From Streptomyces sp. NBC_01198 (GTDB lineage Bacteria > Actinomycetota > Actinomycetes > Streptomycetales > Streptomycetaceae), in NCBI RefSeq assembly GCF_036010485.1, contig NZ_CP108568.1:3184001-3248000 (forward strand): 64,000 bases of DNA, given 5' to 3'. The notes under the pieces were generated by a model. The model did no database searches. It was not told where the DNA came from and was given only the letters and a program-made list of their open reading frames with translations. Shown here piece after piece: positions 59,567 to 64,000 of the stretch. A program made the translations under genes and the position numbers. Position 1 is the stretch's first letter; each line of letters opens with the position of its first letter.

Positions 59567-59580
59567 TGGGAGCGCTCCCA
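59567..59580. promoter_or_regulatory. CebR-type cellobiose repressor box
   Basis: TGGGAGCGCTCCCA is a perfect 14-bp palindrome identical to the operator known for CebR, the cellobiose-responsive LacI-family repressor of Streptomyces. It ends 93 bp upstream of the LPMO start and overlaps no other gene. The cebR gene itself is not in the window. Confidence 0.9.
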
Positions 59581-59701
59581 TGCGTGTGAAGCTAACAGCA
59601 GATCAGGAGCGTGTAAACAGCTCCGCCACCCGTACCTGCCAACCGCGCCGCCGACCCGGGCGCTGCGGGACTCCCGGGGCGGGACGCCGGTGGGGTGCGG
59701 C

Positions 59702-60664
59702 CTACGCCGTGACGTCGCGGGTGGTGAAGCGGGCCCAGGCGGCGGAGCCGAAGACGGCCGCGTAGACGGCCTGGAGGGCCAGATTCTTGAGGATGCCGGT
59801 CCATATGACCGGGGCGCGCATCACGTCGGCGAAACTCAGCCAGTAGTGCGGGAAGAGGTAGGGCTGCAGCGCGTGCAGCTGCGGGATGTTGTTGACGATC
59901 TGGATGGTGATCAGCAGGCCGACCGTGGCGGCCATGGCGCCGATGCCGCTGTCGGTGAGGGTCGAGATGAACAGGCCCAGCGCGCCCAGTCCGACCAGCG
60001 AGGACGCGACGAGCAGCGCGATCAGCAGCCCGCGCAGGATGCCGTCGGACAGCGGGACGGTGTTGCCGGACAGCAGCGTGACGTCGCCGACCGGGAAGAG
60101 GCTGAAGCCGACGATCACGGCGGACAGCACCACCACCAGGGTCGCGGCGACGCAGAAGGTCAGCACCGAGGCGTATTTGGCGAGCAGCAGGCGAGTACGG
60201 CCGGCCGGGGCGACCAGCAGATAGCGCAGGGTGCCCGTGCTGGCCTCACCAGCGACGGAGTCGCCGGCCACCACGCCGATGGCCATCGGGAGGAAGAAGG
60301 GCAGGGTCGCGGCGAGGGAGGCGAAGGCGAGGAAGAGGCCGTTGTTGCTGATCTGTTCGAGGAACGCCGGGCCGCCGCCGTCGTCGCCCGCGACCGAGCG
60401 GCCGCCCCGGGTCTCGATCCTGACCGCGATGCCGACCAGGATCGGCACTCCGGCCAGCACGCCCAGCAGCGCCAGCGTCCGAGCCCGGCGGAAGACGATG
60501 AGCAGCTCGGAGCCGAACAGCCCCAGCGACCACACCGCCCGCGTCGGCCGGGACTCCGGTGGTGCCGGAACGCGCCCGGCGCCGTGCCCCGCCGGCTCCC
60601 CCGAGAGGCGCTGGTGGCCGCTGTCCTGCAGGCCGGGGCCTGCGGTGGTCTCAGCCCGCGACAT
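59702..60664 (-). CDS. ABC-2-type transporter permease
   Basis: A 320-aa membrane protein with six predicted spans after a 45-residue Pro/Gly-rich N-terminus. LPFFLPMAIGVVAGDSVAGE, followed by STGTLRYLLVAPAGRTRLLL, is the typical ABC-2 permease signature. It overlaps the ATPase gene by 14 bp, so the two form one exporter. The cargo is unknown. Confidence 0.88.
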   Translation of the reverse strand: MSRAETTAGPGLQDSGHQRLSGEPAGHGAGRVPAPPESRPTRAVWSLGLFGSELLIVFRRARTLALLGVLAGVPILVGIAVRIETRGGRSVAGDDGGGPAFLEQISNNGLFLAFASLAATLPFFLPMAIGVVAGDSVAGEASTGTLRYLLVAPAGRTRLLLAKYASVLTFCVAATLVVVLSAVIVGFSLFPVGDVTLLSGNTVPLSDGILRGLLIALLVASSLVGLGALGLFISTLTDSGIGAMAATVGLLITIQIVNNIPQLHALQPYLFPHYWLSFADVMRAPVIWTGILKNLALQAVYAAVFGSAAWARFTTRDVTA

Positions 60665-61625
60665 CGAAACCCTCCCCCGTCAGTGCCACGAAGGCATCTT
60701 CCAGCGACGCCCGCTGCACCCCGAAGCCGCGCACCCGCACCCCGGCCGCGACCAGCGCGGCATTCAGCTCCGCCAGGTCGGGCGGGTCGGCGGGCAGCTC
60801 GCCGGTGACCAGGCCGGTGTGCGGGTCGGTGGCCAGGTCCGTCACGCCGTGCTCGGCCAGCACCCCGGTGGCCTCGGCCGGGTCGGGGGTGGTGACCGCG
60901 AGCCGGCCGCGGGTGCCCGCGGACAGCTCGGCGACCGGCCCCTGGGTGATCAGCCGGCCGCGGGCCATCACGGCCGCATGGGTGCAGACCTGCTCGATCT
61001 CGTCCAGCAGATGGGAGGACAGGAAGACGGTGGTGCCGTCGTCCGCCAGCTCCCTGACCAGGGCCCTGATCTCCCGCATACCCTGCGGGTCAAGGCCGTT
61101 GGTCGGCTCGTCGAGCACCAGCAGCTCGCGCGGCTGGAGCAGCGCGGACGCCAGCCCGAGCCGCTGCTTCATGCCCAGCGAATAGGCCTTGGCCTTCTTG
61201 CCCGCCGCCGCGGTCAGCCCGACCCGGTCCAGCGCGGAGCTCACCCTGGCCTTCCGGGTCCGCGGGTCCGCGGTCGGGTCGGCGCTGTCGTAGCGGACCA
61301 GATTGTCCTGGCCGGACAGGAAGCCGTAGAGCGCGGGGCCTTCGATGAGGGCGCCAACCTTGGGCAGCACGCTCCGGGAGGAGCGCGGCATGGGGCGGCC
61401 GAGGACCCGGGCGCTGCCCGCGGTCGGCTCGATCAGGCCCATCAGCATCCGGATCGTGGTGGTCTTGCCCGAGCCGTTCGGCCCGAGGAAGCCGAACACG
61501 CTGCCGCGTGGCACCCGCAGGTCCAGGCCGTCCACGGCGAGGGTGCCCCGATACTGCTTGGCCAGGCCGCGGGTCTCGATCACCACGTCGGGCGCCGGGC
61601 CGTCCGCGGCGGGCGGCTGGTCCAT
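60651..61625 (-). CDS. ABC transporter ATP-binding protein (ABC-2 exporter type)
   Basis: A 324-aa ATPase. Walker A is GPNGSGKTT near residue 50, the signature YSLGMKQRLG, Walker B LLVLDEPTNGLDP and the switch His in VFLSSHLLDEIEQ. The C-terminal DUF4162-like region (VTTPDPAEATGVLAEHGVTD) is usual in drug-resistance-type exporters. It lies 110 bp downstream of the LolA-like gene and overlaps the permease gene. Confidence 0.93.
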   Translation of the reverse strand: MDQPPAADGPAPDVVIETRGLAKQYRGTLAVDGLDLRVPRGSVFGFLGPNGSGKTTTIRMLMGLIEPTAGSARVLGRPMPRSSRSVLPKVGALIEGPALYGFLSGQDNLVRYDSADPTADPRTRKARVSSALDRVGLTAAAGKKAKAYSLGMKQRLGLASALLQPRELLVLDEPTNGLDPQGMREIRALVRELADDGTTVFLSSHLLDEIEQVCTHAAVMARGRLITQGPVAELSAGTRGRLAVTTPDPAEATGVLAEHGVTDLATDPHTGLVTGELPADPPDLAELNAALVAAGVRVRGFGVQRASLEDAFVALTGEGFDVAG

Positions 61626-61735
61626 CGCACTCCTTCGTCAGTGGCCGGGCGGCCGGCGGATCGCACGCCGGGCCGCACGACCGGGCGAGCCGCCTGCCGG
61701 GGTGGTGGCCCCGCCGGGCGGCGGGGCCACCGGGG

Positions 61736-62962
61736 TCATCGCGCGGCGCCGTTCGCGGCCGCGGTCAGCGCGGACTGGTCGACCGCACCGGCGTATATCG
61801 TGCCGTCCTGGGTCAGCAGGACATTGACCAGCCGGGTGTGGAAGAGGGTGCCGGACCCGAAGGAACCGGTGACCTGCGTGCCGAAGCCGCTGAGCAGCGG
61901 GCCCGCGCCGCCCTTGCCGTTGTGCTCCGCACCGGAGGGCAGCCCGCCCTTGGTCCTGAACACCGCGATGGTGTCCCAGCCGGAGCCGAGGTGGCCGGGC
62001 CGGGCGAGACCGGACATCGCGTCGGGCGACTTCTCCTTACGGGCCGCGCCCTGGGCTTCGGTCACCCTGGTCCCCTTGGGCGGGGTGAAGGTGAAGGTGC
62101 TCGCGGCCGGCTTGCCGAAGCTCACCTTGGTGAAGGCGATGTCGACGGCCGCCTTGCCCTTGCCCTTGGGCTGCAGCGTCACCTTCAGCGGCACCCCGGT
62201 GTTGGAGTCGACCGCGATCCTTATCGAGTCGATCGTCGTATCCGGCGCGTGCTTCGGCTGGATCAGCAGCTCGTACGCGCTGTGCCCGGCCACCCTCGCC
62301 GTGCCGTCGGAGGTGATCGAGGCCGTGCCCTGCGAGGCCTTGAGGATCTGCTGGGCGGCGGCCTGCGGGGTCGCCGGGAAGTCCTCCGGGCGCGGCTGCT
62401 TCTGCGCACCGGGCCTGGTCTGCTTGGCGGGCAGCGTGGAGTGATACGCCTCGTTGGACGAGCTGTCGTACGCCCACACCTGGGAGCCGTTGTGAATGAC
62501 GCTGTATTCGGCGGCGGGCTCGATGATCGAGACCTTCTGCCGGTCCTGGCCGTCCGCTGCCACGTGCAGGGTGTGGGTGCCCAGGAGGAGCTGGGGGAAC
62601 TGCCGCTGCGGATCGGCCCGCGAGCCGTCGCGCGAGCCGAACGCCGGCGGGGCCGCGGCACCGCCGAACAGGCTGCTCGCGGTGCCGCCGGACAGTGCGG
62701 CGGGCAGTCCCAGGTCGGTGGTGATCTTGACCGTGCCGTCCACGGTCTGGGTGTCGGAGGCGGCGATCTTGGTGATGAGCTGCTCGGCGGTGAGTGACGG
62801 CAGGGACGGGTCGCCGCTGTCGGCGAGCGCGGGGACCAATCCGATGGTCGCCGCGGTCAGGCCCACGACCGCTGCCGGGACGGCGTAGCGCAGGGTCTTG
62901 CGCCCCCGCCACCCGCCTTCGGGCTCTCGCGCCTCCGGCTGTGCCGGTTGGATCAGTGCCAT
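61736..62962 (-). CDS. LolA-like/DUF2092-type secreted lipoprotein-carrier-fold protein
   Basis: A 408-aa protein. One N-terminal span (YAVPAAVVGLTAATIGLVPA, residues about 26-45) acts as a signal peptide or anchor. The rest has the half-barrel pattern of LolA-type proteins: LTAEQLITKIAASDTQTVDG, then ISIIEPAAEYSVIHNGSQVW-like strands and YELLIQPKHAPDTTIDSIRI. Actinobacteria lack a Lol system, so the fold name does not give the function. The ATG at 62962 has GGAGG upstream. Its neighbour is an ABC exporter, which may act with it. Confidence 0.8.
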   Translation of the reverse strand: MALIQPAQPEAREPEGGWRGRKTLRYAVPAAVVGLTAATIGLVPALADSGDPSLPSLTAEQLITKIAASDTQTVDGTVKITTDLGLPAALSGGTASSLFGGAAAPPAFGSRDGSRADPQRQFPQLLLGTHTLHVAADGQDRQKVSIIEPAAEYSVIHNGSQVWAYDSSSNEAYHSTLPAKQTRPGAQKQPRPEDFPATPQAAAQQILKASQGTASITSDGTARVAGHSAYELLIQPKHAPDTTIDSIRIAVDSNTGVPLKVTLQPKGKGKAAVDIAFTKVSFGKPAASTFTFTPPKGTRVTEAQGAARKEKSPDAMSGLARPGHLGSGWDTIAVFRTKGGLPSGAEHNGKGGAGPLLSGFGTQVTGSFGSGTLFHTRLVNVLLTQDGTIYAGAVDQSALTAAANGAAR

Positions 62963-63345
62963 TACGTCTTTACCTCCGTCGTCAGCGGCGGTTCGCTGTA
63001 CTGCACTCGTCCACTCCCCAGGCCATTGTCGCCCGGTCCGCCCCGAAGTGGTCTGTATCCATCTCACCAAATCGGTCGTCCCGACACATCAGCCCCCAGG
63101 GCCAACTCCGTATACACCAGCGGGATGACTGTCCCGGGTCCCGTACACGTCCTGGAGTAAGGACCCCTGACCCCCTCTCAGGGTCAGGCACCGGCGGCGG
63201 GGCAGTGGCGGGGCAGCGATGGAGCAGCAGCGGGGCGACGGCGAAGCCACGGCCGAGCGGCGGCGGGGCAGCGGCCGAGCACCGGCCGACCAGCGGTCCG
63301 GCGGCGGCAGACGCGCCCGCGGACCGGGCGACCCGGCCGGCGGGA
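62963..63345. other. Intergenic region between the LolA-like and polyprenyl synthase genes
   Basis: 383 bases without a gene. One small stem (CTGACCC at 63167-63173 with GGGTCAG at 63181-63187) is present. The last 130 bases before the synthase stop are rich in CGGCGGGGC-type repeats on the plus strand. The promoter of the LolA-like gene should lie near its start; I could not place it. Confidence 0.55.
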
Positions 63346-64000
63346 TCAGCCCGCCCGGTGCACCACGGCGTCGCACAGCCCGGCCAGCGCCTGCTTGGCG
63401 GGCCCCTCGGGCAGCGGCGCCAGCGCGGCCCTGGCCTCCTCCGCGTACCGCAGCGAGTCGCGGCGGGCCTGCTCCAGCGCCGGGTGGGCCCGCAGCAGGC
63501 TCAGCGCCTCGGCGTGCAGGCCGTCGTCGGTGAGGTCGCCGTCGAGCAGTTCGATCAGCCGCCGGTCCTCGGCCGAGACCACGCCGCCGGCCTGCGCGTA
63601 CTGCTTGCGCACATGCAGCACCGGCAGCGTCGGGATGCCCTCGCGCAGGTCGGTGCCCGGGGTCTTGCCCGACTCGTGGCTGTCGCTGGCGATGTCGAGG
63701 ACGTCGTCGGCGAGCTGGAAGGCGATGCCGATGCGTTCGCCGTACTGCGTCAGGGTGTGCACCACCGGCTCGCCCGCGCCCGACATCATCGCGCCGAACC
63801 GCCCGGAGACCGCCATCAGCGAGCTGGTCTTGCCGGCCAGCACCTCCAGGTAGTGGTCCAGCGGGTCGCGGCCGTCGCGCGGGCCGACCGTCTCCAGGAT
63901 CTGCCCGGTCACCAGCCGCTCGAAGGACTCGGCCTGCACGCGGACCGCCTCGGGGCCGAGGTCGGCCAGGATGTGCGAGGCGCGCGAGAAAAGGAAGTCG
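63346..64000 (-). CDS. Polyprenyl diphosphate synthase, C-terminal part (runs off the right edge)
   Basis: The last 218 codons of a trans-isoprenyl diphosphate synthase. The second aspartate-rich motif is complete (AFQLADDVLDIASDSHESGK, with DDxxD), as are the preceding LEVLAGKTSSLMAVSGRFGA and GKTPGTDLREGIPTLPVLH. It probably makes the long prenyl chain for menaquinone, as judged by similarity to actinobacterial heptaprenyl/nonaprenyl synthases. The N-terminal part with the first DDxxD lies beyond base 64000. Confidence 0.93.
   Translation of the reverse strand, partial: DFLFSRASHILADLGPEAVRVQAESFERLVTGQILETVGPRDGRDPLDHYLEVLAGKTSSLMAVSGRFGAMMSGAGEPVVHTLTQYGERIGIAFQLADDVLDIASDSHESGKTPGTDLREGIPTLPVLHVRKQYAQAGGVVSAEDRRLIELLDGDLTDDGLHAEALSLLRAHPALEQARRDSLRYAEEARAALAPLPEGPAKQALAGLCDAVVHRAG

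Overview
The window is high-GC actinobacterial chromosome with strongly C/G-ending codons. The block rpsG-rpsL / rpoC-rpoB / rplL-rplJ / rplA-rplK / nusG-secE-tRNA-Trp, the HadA/HadB-like pair beside rpmG, the CebR-type operator and the many TetR, HxlR and LuxR regulators all point to a streptomycete (Streptomyces or a close relative). Nearly everything is core chromosome. I saw no integrase, transposase, phage genes, rRNA or CRISPR array.

Left part (1-17 kb), read on the minus strand: tRNA-Trp, secE, nusG, rplK, rplA, a lipoprotein gene, rplJ, rplL, rpoB, rpoC, a DUF1707 membrane protein, rpsL, rpsG and the first 211 codons of fusA. The control signals are unusually legible. rplJ has a leader with an intrinsic terminator and an anti-Shine-Dalgarno element. 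rpoB has a clear -35/-10 promoter and starts at TTG. A plus-strand secreted SGNH esterase gene sits between nusG and rplK, and an 88-bp tandem duplication containing the end of rplK lies between rplK and rplA.

Middle-left (17-33 kb): an aspartate aminotransferase, adenosine deaminase, a PucR-type regulator, murB with a 28-bp minisatellite upstream, a TetR repressor and DHA2 exporter that share one operator motif, the HadA/HadB-like dehydratase pair, rpmG, tRNA-Met, tRNA-Thr, a catalytically degenerate amidohydrolase, an NAD(P)-binding protein, a TetR/SnoaL divergent pair with two operators, a DUF4097-like lipoprotein, a small membrane protein and tRNA-Tyr.

Middle-right (33-55 kb): YajQ, a hemerythrin-domain protein, a Bcp/PrxQ peroxiredoxin, a double-MarR protein, YccF and HtpX. 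These are followed by a tightly overlapping minus-strand operon for a partial complex I (nuoA-B-C-H-I-J-K-L-M-N, no D/E/F/G). Two paralogous sensor kinases, a quinone oxidoreductase and a NarL-type regulator lie between it and a two-subunit 2-oxoacid:ferredoxin oxidoreductase (korA-korB). The neighbourhood suggests ferredoxin-linked electron entry into a reduced complex I, which is an inference.

Right part (55-64 kb): an HxlR repressor divergent from an NmrA-like reductase, RarD, a GNAT acetyltransferase, a secreted AA10 lytic polysaccharide monooxygenase with a CBM2 and an upstream perfect CebR-type box, an ABC transporter pair with a LolA-like secreted protein, and the 3' part of a polyprenyl diphosphate synthase gene that runs off the right edge. 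Start codons were chosen by Shine-Dalgarno position and family length; homology statements rest on motif recognition, not on searches.
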